A DNA stretch of 64,000 nt from Acidobacterium sp. S8 (GTDB lineage: Bacteria; Acidobacteriota; Terriglobia; Terriglobales; Acidobacteriaceae), in the NCBI RefSeq assembly GCF_009765985.1, contig NZ_LMUM01000022.1, positions 1 to 64,000 of the forward strand. The letters are read 5' to 3'. A program made the position numbers and the translations under genes. The notes beneath the pieces are model-generated. The model was not told the origin of the DNA and searched no databases. It was given only the letters and a program-made list of their open reading frames with translations. This document shows positions 7,878-15,844 of the stretch, piece after piece (the first letter of the stretch is position 1; the number at the start of each line of letters is the position of its first letter).

Positions 7878-8232
7878 GAGGGAACTTTTGCTTGATGAGG
7901 CTGATGCTGAAAAGAACGGGATCGGAGATCGAAGGATCTTCTGCGGCCTCATAGAGGGCAGCAAGAACACGCGGGTGGTCGACCGGCCGATTAAAGAAAA
8001 AGGCCATATCCCCAAGACCAGTCGCCGCAGCCCAACGAACCTCCGTGGCGGGAGCCTTCAACAGCGCCAAGCACTGTTCTTGAGTCCACTGCCAGTCGTC
8101 ATCATGGCGAACAGCACTTCTCAGTGCGACTGCCATGCGATGAGGATCGCCGCTGCTTAATTCCGTAACGAGTTCAGACCGCGTGAAGATCGGGGGTTCG
8201 CGATAAATCCTCTCGCTAGTCATCTCCGACAT
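7870..8232 (-). CDS. small HEAT-like repeat protein, function unknown
   Basis: 120 residues. The sequence falls into helical pairs with HEAT-like spacing: ELSSGDPHRMAVALRSAVRHDD, CLALLKAPATEVRWAAATGLGDMA and HPRVLAALYEAAEDPSISDPVLFSISLIKQ. Proteins like this often act as binding scaffolds or as immunity proteins, but nothing here identifies a partner. The 3' end overlaps the IS110 transposase stop by 8 bp in convergent orientation, so the IS insertion may have changed its C-terminus. A polymorphic-toxin immunity role is only a guess. Confidence 0.6.
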   Translation of the reverse strand: MSEMTSERIYREPPIFTRSELVTELSSGDPHRMAVALRSAVRHDDDWQWTQEQCLALLKAPATEVRWAAATGLGDMAFFFNRPVDHPRVLAALYEAAEDPSISDPVLFSISLIKQKFPPS

Positions 8233-8265
8233 TCTTTCATGTCGCTATGACTGGCGCAGAAAGGA

Positions 8266-8481
8266 GGCTCTTCAAGTTCTATGGCGTTGGGAACCGGGCA
8301 ACCGGTCATGGTGATCCTCGAGAGCCCCTTGGGCCGGAATACTTTCCGACGCCCGTGCTAAGTCCGAGGCAAGCCTGCGACGACACACGTTCGTGCGGTA
8401 GCCAACCCGCGTATGGAAGTTTGAGCGACTGTCGCTGATTGTTGCCTGGTTCCCCACGCTATAGAAATTCGAGAAGAACCC
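8266..8481. repeat. 216-bp element bounded by imperfect inverted repeats (MITE or structured RNA)
   Basis: The left arm 8266-8303 and the reverse complement of 8441-8481 share ordered blocks: CTTC, TTCTAT(G/A)GCGT, GGGAACC(G/A)GGCAAC. The interior (138 bp) has no convincing ORF and contains small stems. No target duplication could be made out. The rest of the gap from 8482 to 8741 holds two perfect palindromes, GCAGGGGC/GCCCCTGC (8494-8513) and GGGGC/GCCCC near 8540, and no gene. Confidence 0.6.
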
Positions 8482-8741
8482 ACCTCTACAGATGCAGGGG
8501 CTGACGCCCCTGCGCCCAACCATTGACAAAAGACATCAAAGGGGCTCTGCCCCGATCGCGCTCTCCAAGGCCGTTCGCCCTCCGGGTTTTGGCTCCCCCG
8601 CTGCGCGGTCCCCCCCAAAAAGCTGCGCTCGAAGACCTTTCCGTTTGCTACCCCCGCCTTCGCCAGGAGGCGTTCGGCATGTACATGCCGCGTTTCAACG
8701 CGGACGTGCGAAAGCAAAAGCCGACGAAGGAGCAAAAAGCG

Positions 8742-9695
8742 ATGAAAAAGACCGATACCAAGAACAGGCCGAGTATCTATCAGACCGTTACCGACCGCAT
8801 CCTCTCCAGCCTCAAGGCTGGCGTGATTCCGTGGGAGAAGCCGTGGAAGTCTCCGCGCTTCGCAGGCGGCCCATTCCCGCGCAACTTCTACACCGGCAAG
8901 CCCTATCGGGGCATCAATGTTCTGTTGCTTTGGTCGAGCGAATACAGCTCCCCGTTCTGGCTTACGTTCAAGCAGGCGCAGGCATTGAAAGGCAGCGTCC
9001 GCAAAGGCGAACACGGAACGCCCATTATCTTTTACAAGCAGCTTCCCGAATATGCTACGAAGGAGGAGAAAGCACTGGGCGAGGATGAGCGCGTTCCTTT
9101 CGTTCTCTGCAATTACACGGTTTTCAACGTGGAGCAGTGCGACGGCCTCACCCTTCCTGAAATCTCGCAGCCTGCCATCGCGCCGGAGACAGACGAGGAC
9201 GAGCTTTGCGAAAACTTCGTCACCGGATGGGAGAACCGCCCCGCGCTCTATCTCAACAGCCCCACCGAGTGCCGCGCTTACTATCGGCCCTCTACCGATT
9301 CCGTCCACATGCCAGCGCGTCCCCGTTTCGTGGATGCTCCGCACTACTACAGCACTTTATTTCACGAGCTGGTACACAGCACCGGCCACGAAACCCGCCT
9401 GAACCGAACCTTTGGCGACCGTTTCGGAGATGAGCTTTACAGTAAAGAGGAATTAGTCGCAGAGATGGGAGCCGCGTTTCTTTGTGCCACCGCTGGCGTC
9501 GCCAACGAGCACACCGACCGCAACACCACCGCTTACATTCAGAACTGGATTACCAAGCTGGAAGAGGATAACCGCCTTATCGTTCATGCAGCCGCCAACG
9601 CACAGAGAGCCGTGGACATGATTCTCGGCAGCACGTTTGAGGAGGAGGAGGAGGCAACGGAAGAGGAAGCCAGGCCGCTTGCGGTCGCTTCCTGA
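8742..9695 (+). CDS. ArdC-like protein (ssDNA-binding domain plus zincin domain)
   Basis: 317 residues from ATG 8742, preceded by AAGGAG; upstream in-frame ATGs (8679 and beyond) lie in low-quality sequence. The N-terminal ~120 residues (IYQTVTDRILSSLKAGVIPWEKPW, NFYTGKPYRGINVLLL, FWLTFKQAQALKGSVRKGEHGTPI) are the ArdC-N single-strand DNA-binding domain found in TraC primases and antirestriction proteins. The C-terminal half is a metallopeptidase-like domain with HELVHSTGH (HExxH at about 208-212) and a downstream acidic EELVAEMGAAF. Plasmid ArdC proteins protect entering single-stranded DNA from restriction, which fits a mobilisable element. The Glu-rich tail is unusual but not unique. Confidence 0.88.
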   Translation: MKKTDTKNRPSIYQTVTDRILSSLKAGVIPWEKPWKSPRFAGGPFPRNFYTGKPYRGINVLLLWSSEYSSPFWLTFKQAQALKGSVRKGEHGTPIIFYKQLPEYATKEEKALGEDERVPFVLCNYTVFNVEQCDGLTLPEISQPAIAPETDEDELCENFVTGWENRPALYLNSPTECRAYYRPSTDSVHMPARPRFVDAPHYYSTLFHELVHSTGHETRLNRTFGDRFGDELYSKEELVAEMGAAFLCATAGVANEHTDRNTTAYIQNWITKLEEDNRLIVHAAANAQRAVDMILGSTFEEEEEATEEEARPLAVAS

Positions 9696-9783
9696 AACCG
9701 CAGCATCCTTTGTAACTCGTGGTTCAATCGAATGAGATCATTTTGGGGCGGGCACCGGCAGCTTCCGACACAGACCTGGGAAG

Positions 9784-10041
9784 TCACAAACTGCCAGTGC
9801 CCTTGGACGATCCTCTGTCGGAATCGCCCATCTTGCTCTCTACACCGGCCAGTGCTTCGGCCAGGAGAAACTTCATCGTCGCATCGCATTCGGCCTCGAT
9901 CCGCGCGGCAACCGCGATGAGATGGTCTTTGCTCTCAGGAAAATAACCGGCCAGCTTGTTCAAGCGTTCGACAGCGGCCTTGATATTCGCAGTAAAACCG
10001 GTAACTGCTTCCCATGCCTTCGGATTCGTTACCGGCATCAT
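9784..10041 (-). CDS. small protein of unknown function, last gene of a six-ORF operon
   Basis: 85 residues from the ATG at 10041, which overlaps the TGA of the upstream HTH gene as ATGA; GGGG precedes it. I do not recognise a family. The sequence is helical (WEAVTGFTANIKAAVERLNKLAGYF, DHLIAVAARIEAECDATMKFLLAEALAG) and soluble, with a hydrophilic tail. Translational coupling to its neighbour suggests joint function. An ATG 11 codons upstream also exists, inside the preceding gene. Confidence 0.6.
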   Translation of the reverse strand: MMPVTNPKAWEAVTGFTANIKAAVERLNKLAGYFPESKDHLIAVAARIEAECDATMKFLLAEALAGVESKMGDSDRGSSKGTGSL

Positions 10042-10370
10042 GAGGTTCCCCTTTTTTCGTTGTCTATGAGCCAAGGGGGCGGTCCGACGCTTGCCTCGGT
10101 CATCTCATCCACACGTTTGTAGAACTGGTGAATCTCCATGACGCCGAAACCCAAAGCCTGAACCATTTGCATTTGAAAGCGCATGGAATAGTTCGTTGTT
10201 AGCTGGTTCTCCTCAAACTTCCGGAGCCAGCGAACGGAAATTCCTGTCTCCCTTGAAAAGTCCTCAAGACCCCAGCCCTTTTCGATGCGAAGCTGGCGCA
10301 CCAGATCACCACAACAACGGTGGTATTCCTCCCTGTACCGTTGCATCGCGGGATCGTGCCGTGACTTCAT
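10038..10370 (-). CDS. XRE-family HTH protein
   Basis: 110 residues. Residues ~20-75 form a Cro/CI-type HTH (DLVRQLRIEKGWGLEDFSRETGISVRWLRKFEENQLTTN) with a helical C-terminal extension (MVQALGFGVMEIHQFYKRVDEM). It is expected to bind DNA as a regulator. It overlaps both neighbours by 4 bp (ATGA junctions), in the minus-strand operon 9784-11884. It is one of two HTH proteins in this operon, which is unusual for a plain regulator and suggests a module with internal control. Confidence 0.75.
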   Translation of the reverse strand: MKSRHDPAMQRYREEYHRCCGDLVRQLRIEKGWGLEDFSRETGISVRWLRKFEENQLTTNYSMRFQMQMVQALGFGVMEIHQFYKRVDEMTEASVGPPPWLIDNEKRGTS

Positions 10371-10711
10371 TTCTTAGACCTCTTCCCAGGCTTTTGCTGT
10401 TTCGGCGTTTGCTGAATCTCGTCATATTGGGGGTAGCAGTCTGGATGATCCGGTAAGAACATCTGTCCACTCTCGGCAATGGGGTCGTCTTCGATGGAGA
10501 CAAAGTGCGAGACCCTTGCTGTCGGCAGGGAAAAAGGCTCGATAGAGATGGACCACTCGGTGCGATCAGCAAACACCACGGTCACATAAACTACGCTGCG
10601 CTCCGCTTGAGAGAACCTTATGTGATCGACTTCCTTCCCCTTCACGCTGTAATCGAAGAGAGCGCCGTGCTTATGCTCTAGGCGAATCGTCTTCACCCGT
10701 GCTTTGCTCAT
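10367..10711 (-). CDS. protein of unknown function
   Basis: 114 residues, soluble, with a basic C-terminus (KQQKPGKRSKK). The core looks beta-rich (IRFSQAERSVVYVTVVFADRTEWSISIEP) and resembles no family I can name. It sits between the two XRE genes and overlaps each by 4 bp, so its product is probably made in fixed ratio with theirs. A binding partner or effector role is possible but not shown. Confidence 0.6.
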   Translation of the reverse strand: MSKARVKTIRLEHKHGALFDYSVKGKEVDHIRFSQAERSVVYVTVVFADRTEWSISIEPFSLPTARVSHFVSIEDDPIAESGQMFLPDHPDCYPQYDEIQQTPKQQKPGKRSKK

Positions 10712-11127
10712 GGTTGCTCCCCCTCTTCGTTGGCTTCGTTCTCCAGAAGCACTTCATCGGGAATATCCGATAGCTCTTCAGCCCGGTGCGCAAATTCCGT
10801 AAAAGAGAGATCGAAACCGATGCTGAGGCAGTAGAGAAAATAAAAGTCGGGATTAGGGTCTTTTCCAGCTTCGAGATCGCACACGAATTCAACCGGCACC
10901 TGGCTACGCTTTGCCAGCTCTTCCGGCGTCAGACCCTGCTCGTTCCGCAAAATGATAGAAAGAGCGGCATAAGCGGCAACAGCGCGTATGCTCCGCTCTT
11001 GCCTGTCAACTTCGAGAATTGCGTTGATGCCCTCCGCCGCCTCTGTCTGCGAAAAACCACGTTCGACGCGCAAAGCACTCAGAGACGCCCCTATGGCTTG
11101 GTTGAACTCCTCACGGCTGATCCTCAT
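10708..11127 (-). CDS. XRE-family HTH protein
   Basis: 139 residues. The central part LGTPEELAKRSQVPVEFVCDLEAGKDPNPDF-like region (here EQGLTPEELAKRSQV then VEFVCDLEAGKDP) is a Cro/CI-type HTH. It is preceded by a second, partial HTH-like stretch, SALRVERGFSQTEAAEGINA. The C-terminus is acidic. It overlaps the flanking genes by 4 bp at each end. The tandem half-HTH arrangement may let it bind two operator halves, which is speculative. No recognisable effector domain. Confidence 0.7.
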   Translation of the reverse strand: MRISREEFNQAIGASLSALRVERGFSQTEAAEGINAILEVDRQERSIRAVAAYAALSIILRNEQGLTPEELAKRSQVPVEFVCDLEAGKDPNPDFYFLYCLSIGFDLSFTEFAHRAEELSDIPDEVLLENEANEEGEQP

Positions 11128-11375
11128 ATTCCCTCAGTTTCCAGCTCGGCGAACTGTCGTTCCGCATAAAACCGCAATCCAGCGTAGAGGTTCTTCACCA
11201 GTTTGGCGTCATTCTTGAAAGGCACCCACCTGTCACCAATCAGGTCAATGCCTGCTCTTCTAGCCCATGCGTAGGCCGCCGTTACCATCAACTGTCTCGC
11301 GCGCTCTCCACTAATGCCGTGCATGGCTCCGATGGTCCTTTGCGATTCGCCGTCATGAACGAACTGCACCAGCAT
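11124..11375 (-). CDS. small HTH protein, possibly the shifted 3' part of the gene upstream
   Basis: 83 residues from ATG 11375. VHDGESQRTIGAMHGISGERARQLMV looks like a sigma-region-4-like HTH. The same frame remains open about 35 codons upstream of the ATG with coding-like residues (TPEGKQQFARAYR) but without a good start, and there it overlaps the end of the preceding ORF in another frame. Either a non-ATG start is used, or this is the natural C-terminus of the upstream gene after a frameshift. Confidence 0.5.
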   Translation of the reverse strand: MLVQFVHDGESQRTIGAMHGISGERARQLMVTAAYAWARRAGIDLIGDRWVPFKNDAKLVKNLYAGLRFYAERQFAELETEGI

Positions 11376-11884
11376 CCGGTAAGCCCGCGCGAACTGCTGC
11401 TTTCCCTCCGGCGTAGACTTCGGGGTGCTGTGGGAACCAAACTGAGGCGCGGCGTTTTGCGAGGGAGTATGTCTGCATACTTCTCACGGATGATGGTCAT
11501 AGGAGAGGGGTCCGGGGGAACTCGATTGGCTGGAAGCCGCGCAATCCGAGAACGTTGCCGCCAGTGGCAGTACGCTCGTTGCCTGATCCACTCCACAGCG
11601 TCTTTGTCAGACAGGCGTGGCGGCACTCGCAGGCCACACGCAACAGCCCATTGTTCGGCCAGAACTCGCGGACAAATGCTGAGGGCTTTGGCAAGCTGAT
11701 AGAAGTCGCGTTCCAGCAGATGAACCTTGCCAGCCACATATCGAGCGAGATAACGTTCCGTCACATCTCCTAGCCGCTTGCTTAGCTGTTCGTGAGAAAT
11801 ATCGCCACGCAACATTTCAATCTGCGTGAGCAGATGAACGCTGAAATCGCCTCGGATGCGCGGAGAATGTTGAGAGCCTCGCAT
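11288..11884 (-). CDS. HTH-like protein, first gene of the operon; C-terminal part may be out of frame
   Basis: Taken from ATG 11884 (RGSQHSPRIRGDFSVHLLTQIEMLRGDISHEQLSKRLGDVTERYLARYVAGKVHLLERDFYQLAKAL), 198 residues; an ATG at 11920 would begin inside a palindromic operator. The N-terminal ~70 residues suggest a DNA-binding fold. After about residue 140 the sequence becomes Ser/Arg-rich and overlaps the better-looking frame of the next ORF, so the real protein may switch frame near 11400-11450. I do not recognise a family for the middle part. Confidence 0.45.
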   Translation of the reverse strand: MRGSQHSPRIRGDFSVHLLTQIEMLRGDISHEQLSKRLGDVTERYLARYVAGKVHLLERDFYQLAKALSICPRVLAEQWAVACGLRVPPRLSDKDAVEWIRQRAYCHWRQRSRIARLPANRVPPDPSPMTIIREKYADILPRKTPRLSLVPTAPRSLRRRESSSSRGLTGCWCSSFMTANRKGPSEPCTALVESARDS

Positions 11885-11903
11885 GGCCAAGATGATCTCA
11901 TAG

Positions 11904-11945
11904 TTGATTATAATAATCAATTACTTGTATATAGTATTCATATAC
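11904..11945. promoter_or_regulatory. two palindromic operators in an AT-rich divergent promoter region
   Basis: TTGATTAT-A-ATAATCAA (11904-11920) is a perfect 8-bp inverted repeat. GTATAT-7-ATATAC (11927-11945) is a second. The stretch 11895-11960 is much more AT-rich than its surroundings and lies between the minus-strand operon and the plus-strand HTH gene at 11985. It probably holds promoters for both sides, controlled by one of the nearby XRE proteins. Confidence 0.6.
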
Positions 11946-11984
11946 TTGGGCTTATGCCGCTGCGCGTGTTAGCTTTCCCTTGTT

Positions 11985-12230
11985 TTGATTATCACGGGAA
12001 GACAATTACGGGCTGCACGCGCTCTGCTTGGCATGGAGCAGATTGAGCTGGCAAAGCGCGCGCGCGTGGCGATAGGGACCATTCGAAGGATGGAGTCCTT
12101 TGATGAGGAAGTTGGCGCGCGCACGTCAACGCTCTCTCAAGTGCAGAAGGCATTGGAAAAGGCTGGAGTCGAATTCCTAAACGACGGACAACCGGGCGTC
12201 CGGTTGAAACGCACTCCCGGAAAGGTATAG
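11985..12230 (+). CDS. XRE-family HTH regulator
   Basis: 81 residues from a TTG; an in-frame stop lies just upstream and no ATG or GTG is available. GRQLRAARALLGMEQIELAKRARVAIGTIRRMESFDEEVGARTSTLSQVQKALEKAGVEFL is a compact Cro/CI HTH, a stand-alone type common in proteobacterial and acidobacterial genomes. It is the first plus-strand gene after the palindromic operators, followed by the AbiEii remnant and the cas operon with no terminator seen between. It is the obvious candidate for a local repressor that could also affect cas expression. Confidence 0.8.
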   Translation: MIITGRQLRAARALLGMEQIELAKRARVAIGTIRRMESFDEEVGARTSTLSQVQKALEKAGVEFLNDGQPGVRLKRTPGKV

Positions 12231-12306
12231 GGACTAGATAGTTATCCTGCACGGCCTACGCCGGAGGTGGGACCGCCGTGGAGAGTTAAAGGGAGGTGGG
12301 CAGCGC

Positions 12307-12612
12307 GTGTCGCGTCACTACTACGATGTCTACCGGCTCCTGGCGTCGGAGATAGGCCGCAATGCAAGCGGAGAATCAGAGAGGGCTGAGGACTGCGTTC
12401 GACATGCGCGGATGTTCGTCAACCGGCCCGATCTTGACCTGGCGTCTGCCATTCCCGGCCGCTTTGCCCTGGCTCCGCATGACGGTATGCTTGCCGATCT
12501 GCGGCGCGACTACGATGCCATGTCCGGCATGGTGATCGGCCCAGTCCCTAGCGTGGATGAGGTGGTCGCGGCCATCGCAGAGCTGGAGCAGCGCATAAAC
12601 AGGGGGAACTGA
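12307..12612 (+). pseudogene. AbiEii/AbiGii-type nucleotidyltransferase toxin, C-terminal remnant
   Basis: 101 residues from a GTG with GGGAGG upstream. SRHYYDVYRLLASEIGRNA, then DCVRHARMFVNRPDLDLASAIPGRFALAP and LRRDYDAMSGMVIGPVPSVDEVVAAIAELEQRIN, matches the C-terminal third of AbiEii proteins. The N-terminal nucleotidyltransferase domain with its catalytic GS...D motif is absent, and there is no partner antitoxin. Only 3 bp separate it from cas3. It could still be translated and couple translation into cas3, but it cannot have the enzyme activity. Confidence 0.75.
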
Positions 12613-12615
12613 TCC

Positions 12616-15075
12616 ATGAGGAATAGAGCCTTCTACGCTCATTCCAAACTCGATTCCGATACGGAGCAGTGGCAGGAGCTGAGATTGCATCTTGCTTCCG
12701 TCGCAGAGCACACCTCATATCTGGCTGGAAAGATCAGGCTGGCTCATGCGGGAGAATTGATCGGCCTTGCACATGATCTTGGTAAGTACTCGGAGGCATT
12801 TCAACAGTACCTTCAAAAGGCTGCGGGTAATGCCGCAATGGAGATGGAGCCTGATTTCTCACTCAAGGGAAGTGTCGATCACTCCACGGCGGGAGCTCAG
12901 GTTATAGGAGCTGGGCTTGCTGGTGGCGGCGGAAGGATTGCGAGCCAGATGGTTGCCCTATGCGTTGCTTCGCATCACTCGGGTTTGATCGACTGTATTG
13001 CGCCCGATGGAGTGGACGTACTAACCCGCAGGCTCCAGAAGGATGGTGCCTTGAGTCACCGTGACGAGGCATGGAGAAGAGTTGAACAAACAATACGCGG
13101 TCGTCTGGAAATATTGCTCAATAGCCCGGATGTTGCGAGTGAGATAGATGCGGCGATGCAGCGCATTCGTGAAAAAGACAGCGATGAGGTTATTCAGCCC
13201 TTCAAGCAAGGTTTATTGCTTCGGATGTTGTTCAGTTGCCTTATCGATGGAGACCGCGCCGATACAGCAGATTTCGATAAGCCCACGGCTGCCAGTTTTC
13301 GGCAACATGGTAAGTATGCTTCGTGGCAGGAGCTTATCGACCGGCTAGAACTCAAATTGGCTGCGTTCTCGAATGAACGGTGGGTCGATCAGCTTCGATT
13401 CAAAATTTCCAGTTATTGCTTGGCAGCATCGGAACGTCCGAAGGGGGTCTTTACTCTTACCGTTCCAACGGGAGGAGGCAAAACGTTAGCCAGCCTGCGT
13501 TTTGCGTTGCACCATTCGCTGCGCTGGAATATGGATCGCATCATTTATGTCAGCCCATACATCTCCATCGCGGACCAGAACGCGGAGGTAGTACGGAAGA
13601 TTCTGGAACCAGATGGCTACAATTATGCCTCCATCGTACTTGAACACCATTCCAGTCTTACACCCGACAAAGAGAGTTGGCGAGGATCGGTGTTGGCAGA
13701 GAATTGGGATGCGCCAGTGGTTTTTACTACAGCAGTGCAGGTGCTCGAAGCACTCTTCGGTGGTGGTACACGCTCTGCTCGGAGACTTCATGCTTTCGCC
13801 AATGCCGTCCTTGTCTTCGATGAAGTGCAGACGTTACCAGTACGCATGATTCATATGTTCAACAACGCTATGAATTTTTTGGTAGAACAGTGTGGCGCGA
13901 GCGTTGTGTTGTGTACCGCGACACAGCCACTCCTCCATCGTGTAGATAGAGGGAAAGGAGAAATGCGGCTCACGGAGGATGCCGAGCTAATGCGGGATGC
14001 CCCTCAGCTTTTCCGTGACCTGAAACGGTACGAGACGTTCGACAAGTCGAACGAGCCGGGTGCTTGGAGCGCGGCGAAGGTAAGCGATCTAGCAGTCGAG
14101 GAGCTGTCTGGCAATGGAAGTTGCCTTGTCATTGTTAACACAAAGCGTGACGCAAAGGACATCTACATGGCTTGTAAGGAGCGACTAAACGCCTTGGGTG
14201 ACCCGATGGAAGAGGGCTGCTTTGTTCACCTGAGTACTCGTATGTGTCCTGCACATCGCCTTGAGGTCTTAGACAGAATGAAGGCGGCGCTAGTTCAGAA
14301 AAAGCACGTACTCTGCGTCAGTACGCAGTTGATTGAGGCTGGCGTGGACATTGACTTTGCCACCGTGGTGCGGGATCTGGCTGGACTGGATTCCATCGCG
14401 CAGGCTGCGGGTAGATGTAATCGTAATGGCGACCGTGCAAACGGGAGGGTACATATTGTAAAGATGGCAGAGCCGCTACCGAAGCAGTTGGAAGAGATTC
14501 GGTGCGCCCAGCAAAATGCTCGGCGTGTGCTGGAAGACTGGAGAGACGACCAGGGCGATGCGCCCTTCCCGTTGTCAGACCCACTCCAGATGGAACGATT
14601 TTTCGGCCATCACTTCTTTGCACGTAGAGATCAGATGGATTATCCAGTGAAGGCACAGCGGGACGACACCCTGCTCCAAATGCTAGGTGAGAATGGGATG
14701 GCCGTCGCGGATTCAAGACTGGCAGGCGTGAAGCGGCATGGTTTCATGCAGTCATTTGCTAGCGCGGCCAGAGAATTTCGCGTAATAGATAACCAGATGC
14801 AAGGGATTATTGTTCCGTTCGGTGCGGAGGGGAAGAATTTGGTTGCAGCCCTTAGCGCCGCACGCGATCTCGCAGTAGAGTTTCAACTACTAAGAAAAGC
14901 GCAACGGTTCGCTGTCAATACATTTCAATGGGAGATGGATTCTCTGACTCGTAGTGGGGCTATCTATGAGGTTCAGGCGGGTACTGGTGTGTTTTGCTTG
15001 CTGGAGGAATTTTATTCGGATGAGTTCGGCCTGACGCTCGACGGCAGCGGAAGAATGGAGAGCATGATTGCATAA
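12616..15075 (+). CDS. cas3: CRISPR-associated nuclease-helicase Cas3 (type I-C)
   Basis: Degrades target DNA recruited by the I-C Cascade: the HD domain nicks and the helicase unwinds 3' to 5'. 819 residues. HD nuclease motifs are AEHT (H32), GLAHDLGK (H53-D54) and ASHHSG (around 118). The superfamily 2 helicase has VPTGGGKT (about 283-290), DEVQ (about 402-405), the [13 protein letters not shown] motif and [16 protein letters not shown] before the ATG lies in the end of the AbiEii remnant. It is first in the standard I-C order and overlaps cas5c by 8 bp. All core residues look intact. Confidence 0.97.
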   Translation: MRNRAFYAHSKLDSDTEQWQELRLHLASVAEHTSYLAGKIRLAHAGELIGLAHDLGKYSEAFQQYLQKAAGNAAMEMEPDFSLKGSVDHSTAGAQVIGAGLAGGGGRIASQMVALCVASHHSGLIDCIAPDGVDVLTRRLQKDGALSHRDEAWRRVEQTIRGRLEILLNSPDVASEIDAAMQRIREKDSDEVIQPFKQGLLLRMLFSCLIDGDRADTADFDKPTAASFRQHGKYASWQELIDRLELKLAAFSNERWVDQLRFKISSYCLAASERPKGVFTLTVPTGGGKTLASLRFALHHSLRWNMDRIIYVSPYISIADQNAEVVRKILEPDGYNYASIVLEHHSSLTPDKESWRGSVLAENWDAPVVFTTAVQVLEALFGGGTRSARRLHAFANAVLVFDEVQTLPVRMIHMFNNAMNFLVEQCGASVVLCTATQPLLHRVDRGKGEMRLTEDAELMRDAPQLFRDLKRYETFDKSNEPGAWSAAKVSDLAVEELSGNGSCLVIVNTKRDAKDIYMACKERLNALGDPMEEGCFVHLSTRMCPAHRLEVLDRMKAALVQKKHVLCVSTQLIEAGVDIDFATVVRDLAGLDSIAQAAGRCNRNGDRANGRVHIVKMAEPLPKQLEEIRCAQQNARRVLEDWRDDQGDAPFPLSDPLQMERFFGHHFFARRDQMDYPVKAQRDDTLLQMLGENGMAVADSRLAGVKRHGFMQSFASAAREFRVIDNQMQGIIVPFGAEGKNLVAALSAARDLAVEFQLLRKAQRFAVNTFQWEMDSLTRSGAIYEVQAGTGVFCLLEEFYSDEFGLTLDGSGRMESMIA

Positions 15076-15844
15076 CACGGCAAAGAATACGATTGAGTTT
15101 CGCGTCTGGGGACGGTACGCCATGTTTACCGATCCGCTTACCCGTGTGGGCGGGGAGAAGTGCTCTTACCATCTGCCGACGTATGAAGCCTTGAAGGGTA
15201 TCGCAAAGAGTATCTACTGGAAGCCTACCTTCATCTGGTACATCGACCAGGTAAGAGTGATGAAGCGCATTCGCACTCAGACAAAGGGTGTGAAACCGCT
15301 GGACTATGGTGGCGGGAATACGCTGGCGATCTATACCTACCTGACGGGCGATCCTGACTCGGAAGCGACAGAGCAACGAGTGGAGTATCAAGTTCGCGCT
15401 CACTTCGAGTGGAATCAACACCGTCCTGAGTTGGAACGCGACCGCAACGACGGCAAGCACTTCGAGATTGCAAAGCGCAGCCTCGAACGCGGCGGACGGC
15501 AGGACATCTTTCTAGGGACACGCGAATGTCAGGGCTACGTCGAGCCATGTGAGTTCGGTTCGGGCAGAGGCGAGTCTGACCATGACGGCGAGTTGCAATA
15601 TGGCTTCATGTTCCACAGCTTCGATTACCCGGACGAGACGGGCGAAAACCAACTCGCCAGCAACTTTTGGCGGCCAAAGCTGGTCAACGGGGTACTGTCC
15701 TTTCCGCGGCCCGATCAGATTCCGGCTGAACACAAGAAGGAGATACGCGCAATGATGCCGAAGATATTCGGCATTGAACAGAACCTCCGGTATGTCGAGA
15801 CCGAGGCGGAGCAATACGCCTCAATAGTCGGAGGTATAGATTGA
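15068..15844 (+). CDS. cas5c: Cas5c (Cas5d), pre-crRNA endonuclease of type I-C
   Basis: In type I-C systems, which lack Cas6, Cas5c cuts the repeat hairpin and stays on the crRNA 5' handle. 258 residues from a TTG that overlaps the cas3 stop. Typical features are the N-terminal ferredoxin-like strand ([16 protein letters not shown]), [20 protein letters not shown], and the C-terminal [23 protein letters not shown]. The GC-rich repeat stem of the neighbouring array is the kind of substrate this family uses. The coupled start (TTG within the cas3 end) supports co-translation. Confidence 0.96.
   Translation: MHNTAKNTIEFRVWGRYAMFTDPLTRVGGEKCSYHLPTYEALKGIAKSIYWKPTFIWYIDQVRVMKRIRTQTKGVKPLDYGGGNTLAIYTYLTGDPDSEATEQRVEYQVRAHFEWNQHRPELERDRNDGKHFEIAKRSLERGGRQDIFLGTRECQGYVEPCEFGSGRGESDHDGELQYGFMFHSFDYPDETGENQLASNFWRPKLVNGVLSFPRPDQIPAEHKKEIRAMMPKIFGIEQNLRYVETEAEQYASIVGGID

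Noticed and set aside
8358-9344. A 328-residue minus-strand ORF.
   Set aside because: Antisense shadow of the ArdC-like gene; no family features, and the plus strand has the HExxH protein with a ribosome site.
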